64,000 nt of DNA. Origin: Symsagittifera roscoffensis (taxonomy: Eukaryota; Xenacoelomorpha; Acoela; Convolutidae). Below, one piece after another: positions 43,940 to 55,893 of the stretch. The position numbers were made by a program, and so were the translations under genes. The stretch covers positions 5,299,954-5,363,953 of the forward strand of contig NC_087066.1 of NCBI RefSeq assembly GCF_963678635.1. Reading direction: 5' to 3'. The notes under the pieces were generated by a model. The model ran no database searches. It had not been told where the DNA came from and saw only the letters and a list, made by a program, of their open reading frames with translations. Each line of letters starts with the position of its first letter. The stretch's first letter is position 1.

Positions 43940-44940
43940 TAGCCCCCCCCCCCTATTTCAAGATAAAAGCCCGTAACACACAACAACACAAGAACGGCTT
44001 GCTAAAGCAACTATTTTTTAATGCCAAATCGAAATTCGGTGTAATGGCGTCGAGACTTATTGGTAAACCATCTTCATCATTGCAATCGTGCATGAAAACA
44101 GCGTTGATTGCTGCCCTTTCAATATAAATTTCAACAGATCCCATAAAGGAAAACTTGTGCTACCACTCGTAATGCAGATCAAAGGAAATCCATATGAGAG
44201 ATTGTGCTAACAATTGAAATGCGGACGATGCCACAAACGATAGACACCAGGACAAGGCCAGCGATTTAGAGACAGGATAAAATAGCGACTATTGTTGTGA
44301 TGAACTTTTAAGTAGATGTGATTTGGCCTGATTGTTGTGATGGACTTATTGAATAGATGTGATATGTTTGGCATTGGTGCCTGTTTGTCGAGCGCCCTGT
44401 CAGGTAGGCCTCTGTTTTGGGAAAGAGCTCGTGGACTGGGGAGTCTTGGGGTGCGCCGCTGGACCTTCTGAGCTCGGGCGAGATTTTTCTTTTTCAGCGA
44501 GTTTTATAGATTTTACGTATATATATATATATATATTTTTTAATTAACTCCAACGCTGTTTTTATGGGTTAGTTCAGTCCCCTTGTTTCCCTTCAAATTC
44601 CCTTTTTTTACCCTAACGCCGCGCTACCAGGATAAGGAAACACAACAAGGAGTATACAAGTAATGAATGCTCTCGACTTATAAATTGGATAACAAATGAT
44701 TATTGTTCTAAACAATTGTGTAAATATAACTCTTAGCAACAGTAAGAAAATCCAATGGTTTCAATTTTCTATGTGTGTTAATTTAAGATCTGTCAATAAT
44801 GCTTCAATTGGTGACTTAGTGCTAGATAAGCATGTAAATGCAGCCATTTAAAAAACTATTCGGATAAAATGAATGATATTTTATACAATTTAGAAAAAAA
44901 TTGCTTACTGGCTAGTTTTTTGACGTCATTCTCGCTTTTT
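43940..44940. other. Spacer with simple repeats; no gene seen
   Basis: A run of about 10 C near 43943, a tandem duplication of about 45-50 bp at about 44290-44365 (GATTGTTGTGATG phrase) and an (AT)n tract at 44518-44537. Confidence 0.6.
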
Positions 44941-44941
44941 C

Positions 44942-45871
44942 TTGAACAGTCAAAGAGATGTAAGAAGTGGTCGTAAGAAAAACGACAACTGTGAGCTCTG
45001 TAACAAACAAGAAAACACAGCCAATATTGTTTCACTGCCTAAGCCTCTTCTGCAAGGGTCAAGCCCGCCCAGGATGGATCCCGAGCAGAGAACAAAGCAA
45101 ATTAGCAGCAAAATCGATGGGAGAAAAATGAAGAGAAGAATAAGGCTGGCTTCATCAGATGACAATATCGCACCTTTTTTGATTCCTAACTAAGAAAAGT
45201 TGGTATCTATACACCCAAAAAGAGCTGATATAATTGTCCCAAAAAAACGTCGATAGTTTTTTCGTTTTTTTTTTCCAAATGGTTCCGGAGCCGGTCCGGA
45301 CGAGATTGTTACCCAAGTTTTCAAAGATCTTATTAGTAAATCAAACGGCAATGCGAGGCTCAATTTCTTGAAATCGTTTACCAAGCTCTTAAATGTTATA
45401 AGTGAAGGTAAAGTACCCGAATGGCAAAACCTTTTTTTTGGAGTGAAACTTATCGCCCTCGTAATAATAGACAAAGGTTTGCGACTAACTGCCTGAAGAC
45501 GCAGGAAGCAAGGCTCTTGCAGAGCGACAAAATTTTTGTGGGAGTTCTCAAGTGTCATACTAAACGAGAATTGCACACATTTTAGAAATCTGATAGAGGC
45601 TGTTGACAACCCGAAATGCTCAATTTTACTTAAATTAGATTTTAGTATTGCATTTAATTCATATAATAGGGGAACTATGTTGAAGCACGTTTTTTTGGAC
45701 CGCCCGGAGTTGTACAATTATACTCGTTACGCCTACAGTAAACCGAGTTATCCTTTTTACGGAAGCCTGGGGCACCTCGGTTACTATGATACTTTTGACC
45801 TTCTGATTACAAACTTAGTTGGAGAATGTAAAGAGATTAGGATCGTGTTTGTATGCCACACTTGGCCGTAA
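44942..45871 (+). pseudogene. Reverse transcriptase fragment of a second LINE type
   Basis: Frames in series give IRLASSDDNIAPF, then SGAGPDEIVTQVFKDLI, a helix-rich part and EWQNLFFGVKLIAL. The fingers/palm part follows, LLKLDFSIAFNSYNRGTML...AYSKPSYPFYGS, with the catalytic-Asp motif (LDF...AFN). It breaks off after that with no YADD box in the window. This arrangement differs from both the Ingi-like and the CR1-like copies nearby and resembles RTs common in cnidarian and other invertebrate genomes. Frameshifted and truncated. Confidence 0.6.
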
Positions 45872-45999
45872 AATGATCTGCGAGAATGTATAGGATTGAC
45901 AATTTTATTGGAAATATTATTAAAAGTGGAATTTTTTGGAAATTTCAATAGATATCCTTGTATCTCCGAACAATTGATTGATTTTTTGTTTCTTCTGTA

Positions 46000-46195
46000 A
46001 TCAAAAGTGTTAAGCAAAATTAATTTTAACCCAGTCGTACCGATGGACTTTTATGTAACATTCACCCGGAAGTACATAACGACGGAAAATCAAAAGTGTT
46101 AATCAAAAGTGTTAAGCAAAATTAATTTTAACCCAGTCGTTCCCATGGACTTTTATGTAACATTCACCCGGAAGTATATATGGACGGAAAAAAAA
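46000..46195. repeat. 102-bp tandem duplication
   Basis: AAGTGTTAAGCAAAATTAAT...TTCACCCGGAAGTA occurs twice with a period of 102 bp and a few substitutions. Confidence 0.85.
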
Positions 46196-46199
46196 GCTA

Positions 46200-47090
46200 G
46201 GTTCTAAAACGACTGGCTAGCGTCTAAACACAGCTCTTCACCGTCTTATCACTGTCTCTGCCAAAGGCTTTTCACCGTCTCTGCCAAAACCAGTTCTTTT
46301 GGTGGTCTTTCTAACATCGGGTCGTCAAAAACGTTACTATTTGCGGCTTCGATCAGAACGCTCTAATTAACTTAATTATATGCAAAAATAGTGAGCTCAT
46401 GACTGGGTCTCAGTATCCCCAGACCACGAGGTCACTCCTAAAAACAGGGCTTATTTATCATATTACTATTGTTTTTGTTCAGTAGATAAAAATCATCTTA
46501 TCCATCGAAGATGGATCAACACTTTCCTTTAACTCCTAGCTTTTCATAATCTGAAAACGAATTTAGATGTTATTATTTCAATTCGGGACATGACCAGAAG
46601 CTAAAATTTTATAAAATTGAGAGTTACAGTTTTCTCCCGAGACCCCTCGGATTCTAGAATCCGGGCAAATAACGCTCTTATTTCTTCTCGGAAGGCTGGA
46701 CACGTCGTCCCAATACCCTTCCTGATTCGCAGGATTCGTGTTGATCTTCGTAAAGTTTGCTTCAATCTCGATCACTATTTCCGTTTACTACTTTTTTTCA
46801 AGAGATCTGTTGTTGTTCTCCCTGAGACTAACTGTTGTTGTGTTTTCGCCGTTTCAGTTGGTGCGATATTTCGACGTTGTCACGTGTCCTCCCTGTCGAA
46901 TGAATTTTTAAAAATTAACTTGAAAGTTTAAATTAACCCTCTAGTGTTTTTCAAAATGAACGATTAAGACCTCTTATTCGTTAAAACAGTTAATCTTCCC
47001 ACTCCGATGTCACAATAAAATTTCGAAATTCGAATTCGCGTTTTCTCACATTCTGGTCAAATGTCACATTTCCAAGGCAGCTCTCATCAG
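46200..47090. other. No gene seen
   Basis: Short ORFs only, including one of 104 codons on the plus strand with no recognisable motif. Confidence 0.4.
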
Positions 47091-48160
47091 GGAATTCAAT
47101 ACCAATACAACAATACCAATACCAGGACCTCAATACCAATACCGAACTAAATCATCAATACCAATATCAAACCCAGTCAATACCTCAATAATTTGTTACA
47201 ATACCTGAAAACGTTTGCATAAACTTTGAAAACTTGTGTTAGCAAAAATCACAAAACATTTTGGATTGAAATGCCTTGCAAGAATTCTCTATAATTTTCT
47301 GTTTTTTAACACAGGTACAACGAATGGAGGCAAATCAGTAAATTTTTTTGTTTAAGTAGTTTAATTTTCTTTTTTTTTTGTTTTTGTTAGATTGTTTTCA
47401 GCGAGCGTGGATCCTGGGCGTCTTTTTTCGCTATGCAGGTGTTCCAAAAACCACATGCAAAACAGAATGACTGTTGAGCATCATGCTCGCATTGTTTTCA
47501 TCACAAAGAACGCTGAGTTTCTACCTATATTCTGAAAATTGATATTCTACATATTAGTTTAAGAGTTTTTCTACAAATATCTATTATATATATCAGTCGA
47601 ATCCCCTTGAAAAATTAATCTTATAATAATTTTTGTGATTTTAGAGCAATCCAATAATCAAAATGTTCAAAATAGGTTACAACCGTTATGGCCCAAAAGC
47701 TGCAAACGATATGTTCGAATTGATAATTTTGGTACAAGGACAAATGACAAAAAAGTGATAACGAAGAAAGCCAACTTCGATTTGCGGAAAAACTTTTTTT
47801 TACCATTAGATCAGCAGCAGGTTGGAACATAGTACCAGGAGAAGTCATTGACTCGAAGACATTGAAAGCTTAAGAACAACCTGGAGATGCATTGGAAGAA
47901 ACGCGGTAATAATAAATTTGGGAATAAATAATCGAAAAGGAGTACATCATGAGCTGATCGATAGAGGCGACAAAACGCTTAAAAGATCAAAAAAACAACT
48001 GAACTGAAGTGAACTGAACAGAAACAAAGAACGTGGTTTAGATCAAGGCCAATACCAGGGACCTGGTATTGATCAATACCAATACCAGGAACCTGTTATT
48101 GATCAATACCAATGTCAATACCTGATTCTGCCAATACCAACACCATTTTTTCACGGTAGT
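47090..48160. repeat. Element bounded by AATACC-type simple repeats
   Basis: Both borders (47098-47200 and 48050-48150) are built from AATACC repeats, on the right with palindromes such as AATACCAGGGACCTGGTATT. The interior has no clear ORF. It may be one element with repetitive ends or two chance repeats. Confidence 0.4.
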
Positions 48161-48179
48161 GAAATCCCTGGCCCCCATC

Positions 48180-48768
48180 TCAATACGAGGTTTGGCTGCT
48201 TTTCATTTTTCAAGAAACTCTGAATTTGTGGATTTCGGTTATCTCAAGGAATTTGTTTCTAGCTTCTCGAAAACCTTAGCCGGAGTTTATCTTACTAGTA
48301 AATTTCAGTTTTAGTAACAGTGCTTTAGATGGAGAACAAAGTTTTGGAAAACTTAAATCAAATCTTGTGTGAATTGGTTTTTCGAGCCAAAGAAGGATCC
48401 CATTTCTGAGATGATTTTGAAAATGGTAAGGTTTTTAATTGTACTCCTGTAGGTTTATAATTGTAAAAAATTTGTACTCCTGACGCTGATGTTTTGAAAC
48501 CGAGTCATTCGATTTTGTTTTAGAAACAACTTTCGCATTTTACCGCCGTAATAATTATAAAAGATTCATATCAATGTCTTTGTAGTCTAAAAACACTAAT
48601 TTGCAAGCCAATAAAATGTTTTCGGTAACACTTTCTGAGCCGAATGAGTTTTGAAGTTTAAATCATGATAGTTTGAAATTCGTTTGGCATCTCGACAAGT
48701 CCTTAAAGCCCCGTGAAAATAAAGAGTACCGCTAGCTTCGCCATCAACGATTTTAAAGTAAATAATTG
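48180..48768. other. Spacer before the CR1 cluster
   Basis: No gene seen. The sequence immediately left of 48769 is unique and does not contain the inverted ORF1 segment found in front of the other two leaders. Confidence 0.5.
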
Positions 48769-49307
48769 CACTGATTTTTTTCCCGTAGGGTTAGTTGACT
48801 ATAGAGGTTTCTGAGATATATTCAGCTAAACCTTATGTCACCATTAATTTTTGAACAGGTTTGACGTTGTCACTAAAAGTGTGAATATTTGGTAATTGAT
48901 AATCGTTTCTAACCATCTGATCAAAAATGACTTTTGGAATCAAGGCTGGCTATCTTTCGTGTTTTTTTTTGTCGTTTAAAAATTAATTTCAATTCTATGA
49001 TTATGATTATTTAGTACTTTGAAATCAAAATGTCGGTTTTTGTTTTGTCGTTCGTTTCCTGGTTTCGTTTTATGAGTCGGGTTATAATGACTGAGCTTAT
49101 AGCATTTTTTTAAAACATTTTTTGGTACTTCATTAATTCAGTTCGATTCCAATCATTCAAGCTTCTCATTTGCACCTTTTAAAAACCAAAATGAAAGTTA
49201 CACATGATGTTAAGAAAAATTGGCTCTATAACAATTGGTTTATAGGTCAGATGCACTATTTCTTTTGTTTTTTAATCTCAACTAATCGCAGCCGGTTCGC
49301 TTAAGAC
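48769..49307 (+). promoter_or_regulatory. CR1-like LINE 5' leader, copy 1
   Basis: Starts TTGCACTGATTTTTTTCCC and matches the leaders at 54311 and 58112. As the common 5' sequence of three copies it is probably the element's internal pol II promoter/5' UTR. Confidence 0.7.
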
Positions 49308-49930
49308 ATGGAAATTTTGAATTGTTACAGTTTAAACTGTTACAGCTTAAACTTATTAAATAGTGTGTTTCATGTGAATTGTATAAAATGTTGTGTGGAA
49401 GGCCTCCAATGGAGGGATTTTAGAGACAAGATGTCAATGAGATATCAACTGTTTAAAACATCCCCAAAGAAAGCTCTCCTGATTGCAGACTCCCAAGCCA
49501 GGTACCAACATTTGGGAATATCAACATCCTATCGCTACCAGGAGCAACTGTAAACAACGTATATCAATTTGTCCCTCCACAAGGTAAAAATGAAATCATT
49601 GTTTTATTTGTCGGCGGAAACGACATATACAGTGGATACCATCCCTCTGTGGCTACTCCACAGGAAGTATTTGAGCGAATCGAAAGCCTTGCAAACACAT
49701 TGATAACTGTTGCGAAAAAGTTGTAAGTAATCGGTATACCCCCCGATTCCCACCCGAAACAAAAATCGAAAATTTTGAAGACCACGAGTTGATTCGCCAT
49801 CTAGCAGTAAACCAGAGACTAGCAAACGCATCAAAATAAGCTCGTTGGAACTTCCGAGGGCTGGCCGAACACGTGTATTCAGAAACGCATGCTAGTGATT
49901 GCAAGTGCGGATCATTCATCGGCAGTCGAT
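49308..49930 (+). pseudogene. CR1-like LINE esterase ORF, copy 1 (dead)
   Basis: SGNH-type esterase: block I ALLIADSQARY and block III VGGNDIY are readable. A one-base deletion near 49503 shifts the frame, and further differences from the 55-kb copy create TAA stops (near 49727 and 49836). The block V region (D-x-x-H) has been deleted. This domain is known as part of ORF1 in some CR1-type LINEs. Confidence 0.7.
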
Positions 49931-50139
49931 AAAGTAAGTACATACTCCCCTGAAGTAAATCAGAAAACAAAGGGCTCCTTTCGAGGAATCAACTGGTGTT
50001 TTTTTTGCTGCAGTTCAGAAGTAGAATGTACTAAACCAAAGGGCTTCTAGCGAGGAGCCACCTGGTTGAGTGTATTCTATCATTCCCCTAGTTCAGACAG
50101 TACAATTAAATTGAAGTAACAGTCAGAAAGCGAGTCGGA

Positions 50140-51365
50140 ATGCCTATTCAAATCAATCTTCTATCCTTCAATGTGAGAAGCATTCTGAAGCTCCAAAGAC
50201 GAATGGTCTTCTCTAACTCTATATCTAAAACTAACTATGACATAACTTGTCTATCAGAAACATGGCTCACCTCCGAAATTCCTAACAGCGCTCTCTTTCT
50301 TCCAACCTACACAATATACCGGAAAGATCGTGTATGTGAAAACTTCCAATCAAAACACGGAGGAGTCCTCATAGCGATAAAAAATCAAATCTCTCATGAA
50401 GAAGTAGTTCTTCACAACTGTAAAAACGAATTAATGGTACTAAGACTTTGTACAACCCCGAAGACCACACTAGTGTGTGCAATATACAACCCACCGACAA
50501 ATAGCCTTTACCAATGGTCTTTCCAAGACTTTGTGCAGTTTTTTTATAGCCTCGAAATTCATACCAGTGAAATAAGTTACGATCAAATCATTATAGCTGG
50601 GGTTATCAGTTTTTCGAAGACAAATTTGAGCCACATGAGCTCAAATGACGAATACGAAAACGGTATATTAGAAATTTTTATTGAACATAACTTTTCCAAT
50701 ATATCAGAATCTCAGTTAGATGTCATCCTGACGAACAACCTCGACCCAATTACAGACTGCAAAAAGTACCTAGACGTCCTAAGCAATTTTTTTAGCATCA
50801 ATAACAAACCTTGCTTTGACCACAAGCCAATAAACGCAAGCTTTTTTGCTAGTAAAAATTCTATCGTAATTCAATCCATAACAAAATATGCCTTTAAGAA
50901 AGCAATTTGGGATGAAATTAACAATGTTATCTTTTATTATCCTTTTGACCCCTACTGTTATAGCAATGTCGACTGACTAGTCAAAAAATGGTATAACTGG
51001 ATAGAAGACATAATAAACAACAAACTACCCAAAGTCACGAAACATCGATCGTCACATCTACCATGAATCTCAAAACAATATTCTTTTCTAATAAAAAAAA
51101 TAGCAACGAAAAGCGTCAATGGCCAAACCCAAACATACAAAGATCTATAAAAATCAAACGATTGGAAAAACAGTTAAGCTCCTTAATCGATTCTGATCTA
51201 TGTTGTTTTGAGGCTGATGTATTCCAAACACGACGTTTTAGCAACATACAGAAACATCTGTCGTCAATAAGAAAAAATCCATCAATACCCCCATTATTAA
51301 AGCTCAACGAAACAATTGCGGAGTCAAGCGAAGACAGAGCAAGTTTTTTTAACTCATTTTTTTAA
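50140..51365 (+). pseudogene. CR1-like LINE ORF2 endonuclease, copy 1
   Basis: APE-type endonuclease start INLLSFNVRSI, then LSETWLTSEIPNSALFL, YRKDR...HGGVLIAI, AIYNPPTNS and an IIAGVISFS segment where active copies would have GDFN-like residues. It ends with stops and a frameshift (TGA at about 50974) before the RT. The ORF1 that should precede it is deleted: the text jumps from the inter-ORF spacer (about 50.1 kb) to the end of ORF1. Confidence 0.75.
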
Positions 51366-51394
51366 AGTGTTTTTACAAAAACAATCAATAATGC

Positions 51395-51540
51395 AGTTTA
51401 GAAGTAGAATGTACTAAACCAAAGGGCTTCTAGCGAGGAGCCACCTTTTTGAGTGTATTCTATCATTCCCCTAGTTAAGACAGTACAATTAAATTGAAGT
51501 AACAATCTGATTCAACCAAATTCTGTAAAGCATAATCAGA
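51395..51540 (+). other. CR1-like LINE inter-ORF spacer, copy 2 start
   Basis: AAACCAAAGGGCTTCTAGCG... is the spacer seen also at about 50035 and 55770. Here it follows directly on an RT-start fragment, marking a recombination junction at about 51393. Confidence 0.65.
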
Positions 51541-52426
51541 ATGGCTAATCGAGGAAACAAGTGTTACACTTGTCAAGAAAAAATCAAGAAAAACAAATTT
51601 GTGTGTTATTTTTGTCAAAAAATTTTTCACATGACACCGGAATGCACTGATTTTGATCAAAATATACTAGACGTATTCATCAAGTGTAGAGCAAACATCC
51701 TCAATATTTGCAACCAATGTGTAAACAAAAAAGAGCAAGACCCAAAAACTGACCAAAAAAACGATTTGAATAAAATCTATACCCAAATACTTGAAATCAA
51801 AGACCAAATGAAGACACTAAAAGAGAACATTACCAAATCAAATGCCCTGATTGAAACTGTGAAACTAGAATTCAATGAAGTGAAAAAACGAAGCCGCATT
51901 ACTCGGTGCAGTGAAGATGGGCAAAAAGATTGATACGCCATCACCAGTTCGATCTTCAAGAAACCTTGGAGTTCGCATAAGAGGTGTACCCGAAAACACC
52001 ACGGGGACTCCCGACGAGCGATTCCAAGCTGAAATCAAAGCACTTGAAAAAATACTTGTTTTCCTTAATATTGACGACAAAAAATTGAGTAAAATCCAGC
52101 GCATAGGCAGAAATGATCCAGACCGGACAACCCCTCGCACGCTTATTGTAAACATGGAAAACATGCTCAGCAAAGAACTCGTGATAAAATCTGCCTTCCG
52201 GCTAAAAGATTATGAACAAGCTGTGTTCATTAGTCGAGAACTGTCAACATCAGACACCAAACTTGAAAACGATTTCCTACGCAAAAGGCGATTCTTAATC
52301 GAAGATAAACAGATAGACCGAAAAAATATCAGAATACGTAACTTGAAACTGGAAACCAAATACGATGATAAATGGGTCGAGTATAGTGAAAATACGGACA
52401 CAGCTACAGAAAGCGAGTCCGAATGA
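51541..52426 (+). pseudogene. CR1-like LINE ORF1: PHD-like finger, coiled coil, RNA-binding domain
   Basis: Starts MANRGNKCYTCQEKI. It has a C4HC3-type cluster (CYTC, CYFC, H, C, then CNQC), then a coiled coil (ILEIKDQMKTLKENITKSNA), then a domain beginning RIRGVPENTTGTPDERF with GRNDPDRTTPRTLIVNM that resembles LINE ORF1 RNA-binding domains, and an acidic tail. One frameshift at about 51895-51905, where 13 bp between two GCCGCA repeats are missing compared with 56.25 kb, separates the two halves. It ends TGA-CTA, in frame with ORF2. It would form the RNA-binding particle of the retrotransposon. Confidence 0.8.
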
Positions 52427-53985
52427 CTAATTCAAATCAATCTTCTATCCTTCAATGTGAGAAGCATTCTGAATCTCCAAAGACGAATGGTCTTCTCTAA
52501 CTCTATATCTAAAACTAACTATGACATAGCTTGTCTATCAGAAACATGGCTCACCTCCGAAATTCCTAACAGCGCTCTCTTTCTTCCAACCTACACAATA
52601 TACCGGAAAGATCGTGTATGTGGAAACTTCCGATCAAAACACGGAGGAGTCCTCATAGCGATAAAAAATCAAATCCCTCATGAAGAAGTAGTTCTTCACA
52701 ACTGTAAAAACGAATTAATGGTACTAAGACTTTGTACAACCCCGAAGACCACACTAGTGTGTGCAATATACAACCCACCGACAAATAGATTTTACCAATG
52801 GTCTTTCCAAGACTTTGTGCAGTTTTTTTATAGCCTAGAAAGTCATACCAGTGAAATAAGTTACGATCAAATCATCATAGCTGGGGTTATCAGTTTTTCG
52901 AAAACAAATTTGAGCCACATGAGCTCAAATGAAGAATACGAAAACGGTATATTAGAAATTCTAATTGAACATAACTTTTCCAATATATCAGAATCTCAGT
53001 TAGATGTCATCCTGACGAACAACCTCGACCCAATTACAGACTGCAAAAAGTACCTAGACGTCCTAAGCAAATTTAGCATCAATAACAAACCTTGCTTTGA
53101 CCAGAAGCCAATAAACGCAAGCTTTATTGCTAGTAAAAATTCTATCACAATTCAATCCTTAACAAAATATGCCTTTAAGAAAGCAAATTGGGATGAAATT
53201 AACAATGTTATCTTTAATTATCCTTTTGACCCCTACTGTTATAGCAATGTCGACTTACTAGTCAAACAATGGTATAACTGGATAGAAGACATAATAAACA
53301 ACAATCTACCCAAAGTCACGAAACATCGATCGTCATATCCACCATGAATCTCAAAACAATATTCTTTTCTAATAAAGAAAATAGCAACGAAAAAGCGTCA
53401 ATGGCCAAACCCAAACATACAAAGATCTATAAGAATCAAACGATTGGAAAAACAGTTAAGCTCCTTAATCAATTCTGATCTATGTTGTTTTGAGGCTGAT
53501 GTATTCCAAACACGACGTTTTAGCAACATACAGAAACATCTGTCGTCAATAAGAAAAAATCCATCAATACCCCCAATATTAAAGCTCAACGAAACAATTG
53601 CGGAGTCAAGCGAAGACAGAGCAAATTTTTTTAACTCATTTTCTTTAAAGTGTTTTTACAAAAAAAAACAATCAATAATGCCAGATCAGATCAAAAGAGA
53701 AGTTAACGATATAAAAATTACTGAAAAGAAAATCGAAACCGTGCTTGAAAGTTTACTGCTGAACAAGTCAACAGGACCCGATAATATTGGTAACATCGTC
53801 CTCGAAAAATGTTGTAAACCCCTGCCGAAGTCACTCCTTCTGCTTTATAAAACAGTAATGAATAAAAGTGTATATCCGAGTTACTGCAAGATAAGCCAGG
53901 TATCGCCTGTATTCAAGGAATAAAACAAAGCAGATATTAGCTGTTATCACCGATAATCCTATTGTGTTGTATTTCAAAAGTGTTC
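52427..53985 (+). pseudogene. CR1-like LINE ORF2, copy 2: endonuclease and RT start
   Basis: Same frame as ORF1 after a single TGA. Endonuclease motifs as in copy 1 (NVRSI, LSETWLT, HGGVLIAI, YNPPTN). A frameshift at about 53340 is followed by the linker and RT fingers (NKSTGPDNIGNIVLEKC, 53444-53923). A stop near 53921 and truncation at about 54030 remove the palm. Confidence 0.78.
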
Positions 53986-54032
53986 GAAAAAATTCTTTTT
54001 GATCAATTGTCGCCACAAACTGCATGAAAACC

Positions 54033-54310
54033 AATTTCAGCCGGAAGGCAGATTTCATCACGAGTTCTATGCTGAGCATGTTTTCCATGTTTACAATAAG
54101 CATGCGAGGGGTTGTCCGGTCTGGATCATTTCTGCCTATGCGCTGGATTTTACTCAGTTTTTTGTCATCAATAATTAGGAAAACAAATATTTTTTCAACT
54201 GCTTTGTTGTCAGCATGGAATCGCTCGTCGTACACCTCTTATTCAGGTACACCTCTTATGCGAACTCCAAGGTTTGCTTGAAGATCGAACTGGTGGTGGC
54301 GTATCGATCT
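54033..54310 (-). repeat. Inverted ORF1 segment joined to a CR1 leader
   Basis: Reverse complement of the ORF1 RNA-binding region (compare about 51926-52209). It fuses at CTTTTTGCCCA|TTGCAC to the 5' leader of the next copy. Confidence 0.85.
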
Positions 54311-54875
54311 TTTTGCCCATTGCACTGATTTTTTTCCCGTAGGGGTAGTTGACTATAGAGGTTTCTGAGATAAATATAGCTAAACCTTATGTCATCATTA
54401 ATTTTTGAATAAGTTTGGAAGGCTACGTTGTCACTAAATGTGTGAATTTTTGGTAATTGATAATTGCTTCTAACTATCTGATCAAAAATGACTTTTGGAA
54501 TCAAAGGCTGGCTCTGTTTCGTGTTTTTTTGTTGTTTAAAAACTAATTTCTTTTATATAATTATGATTATTTAGTACTATGAAATCAAAGGGTCGGTTTT
54601 TGTTCCGTCGTTCGTTTCCTGGTTTCGTTTTATGAGTCGGGTTATCATGACTGAGCTTATAGCATTTTTTTAAAACATTTTTTAGTACTTCCTTAATTCA
54701 GTTCGATTCCAATCATTCAAGCTTCTCATTTACACCTTTTAAAAACCGAAAAGAAAGTTACACATGATGTTAAGAAAAATTGGCTCTATAACAATTGGTT
54801 TATAGGTCAGATGCACTATTTCTTGTGTTTTTTTAATCTCAACCAATCGCAGCCAGTTCGCGGTTCGCTTAAGAC
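54311..54875 (+). promoter_or_regulatory. CR1-like LINE 5' leader, copy 3
   Basis: Second instance of the leader beginning TTGCACTGATTT. Confidence 0.7.
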
Positions 54876-55630
54876 ATGGAATTTTTGAATTGTTACAGCT
54901 TAAACTGTTACAGCTTAAACTTATTAAAAAGTGTGTTTCATGTGAAATGTATAAAATGTTGTGTGGAAGGCCTTCAATGGGGGGATTTTAGAGACAAGAT
55001 GTCAATGAGATATCACCTGTTTAAAAAATCCCCAAAGAAAGCTCTCCTGATTGCAGACTCCCAAGCCAGGTACCTGACATTTGGGAATATCAACATCTCA
55101 TCGCTACCAGGAGCAACTGTAGACAACGTATATCAATTTGTCCCTCCACAAGGTAAAAACGAAATCATTGTTTTATTTGTCGGCGGAAACGACATATACA
55201 GTGGATACCATCCCTTCTGTGGCTACTCCACAGGAAGTATTCGAGCGAATCGAAAGCCTTGCAAACACATTGATAACTGTTGCGAAAAAGTTGTACGTAA
55301 TCGGTATACCCCCCCCCCCCCCGAATCCCACCCGAAACTGAAATCGAAAATTTTGAAGACCACGAGTTGATTCGCCATCTAGCAGTAAACCAGAGACTAG
55401 CAAACGCATCAAAAGAAGCTCGTTGGAACTTCGAGGGCTGGCCGAACCGAGGGCTGGCCGAACACGTGTATTCAGAAACGCATATTTCCGATCGTGACTG
55501 CGTGCACTTTAGCGAGAAGGGAATGAGTCAAATTCGAGTGATACTAAAAACTAAAGTTTTTTTACGAACATTGCTCGATCGAACTCGAACAGCAAGGACA
55601 CCCAAACGTGTACGAGTGCTCCTCAGCTAG
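54876..55630 (+). pseudogene. CR1-like LINE SGNH esterase ORF, best copy
   Basis: Blocks I (ALLIADSQARYLTFG), III (VGGNDIYSG) and V (DCVHFSEKG, with the Asp-x-x-His of the catalytic triad) are all present, so the family once encoded an esterase of about 240 residues. Relative to copy 1, one base is inserted near 55215, a C run has expanded to about 13 near 55310 and 16 bp are duplicated near 55440, putting the halves in different frames. It stands as its own ORF, separate from the PHD-containing ORF1 downstream. Confidence 0.8.
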
Positions 55631-55893
55631 TGATTGCAAGTGCGGATCATTCATTGGCAGTCGTTAAAGTAAGCACAATCTCCCCTTGTAGTCAATCAGA
55701 AAACAGGGGCTCCTTTCGAGGAATCAACTGGTTTTTATTTTTGCTGCAGTTTAAAAATAGAATGTACTAAACCAAAGGGCTTCTAGCGAGGAGCCACCTA
55801 GTTGAGTGTATTCTATCATTCCCCTAGTTAAGACACTACAAATAAGTTGAAGTAACAATCTGATTCAATCAAATTATGTAAAGCAAAATCAGA

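Noticed and set aside
46617-46931. Plus-strand ORF of 104 codons
   Set aside because: No motif, no neighbouring exon signals and codon use like the surrounding non-coding DNA.
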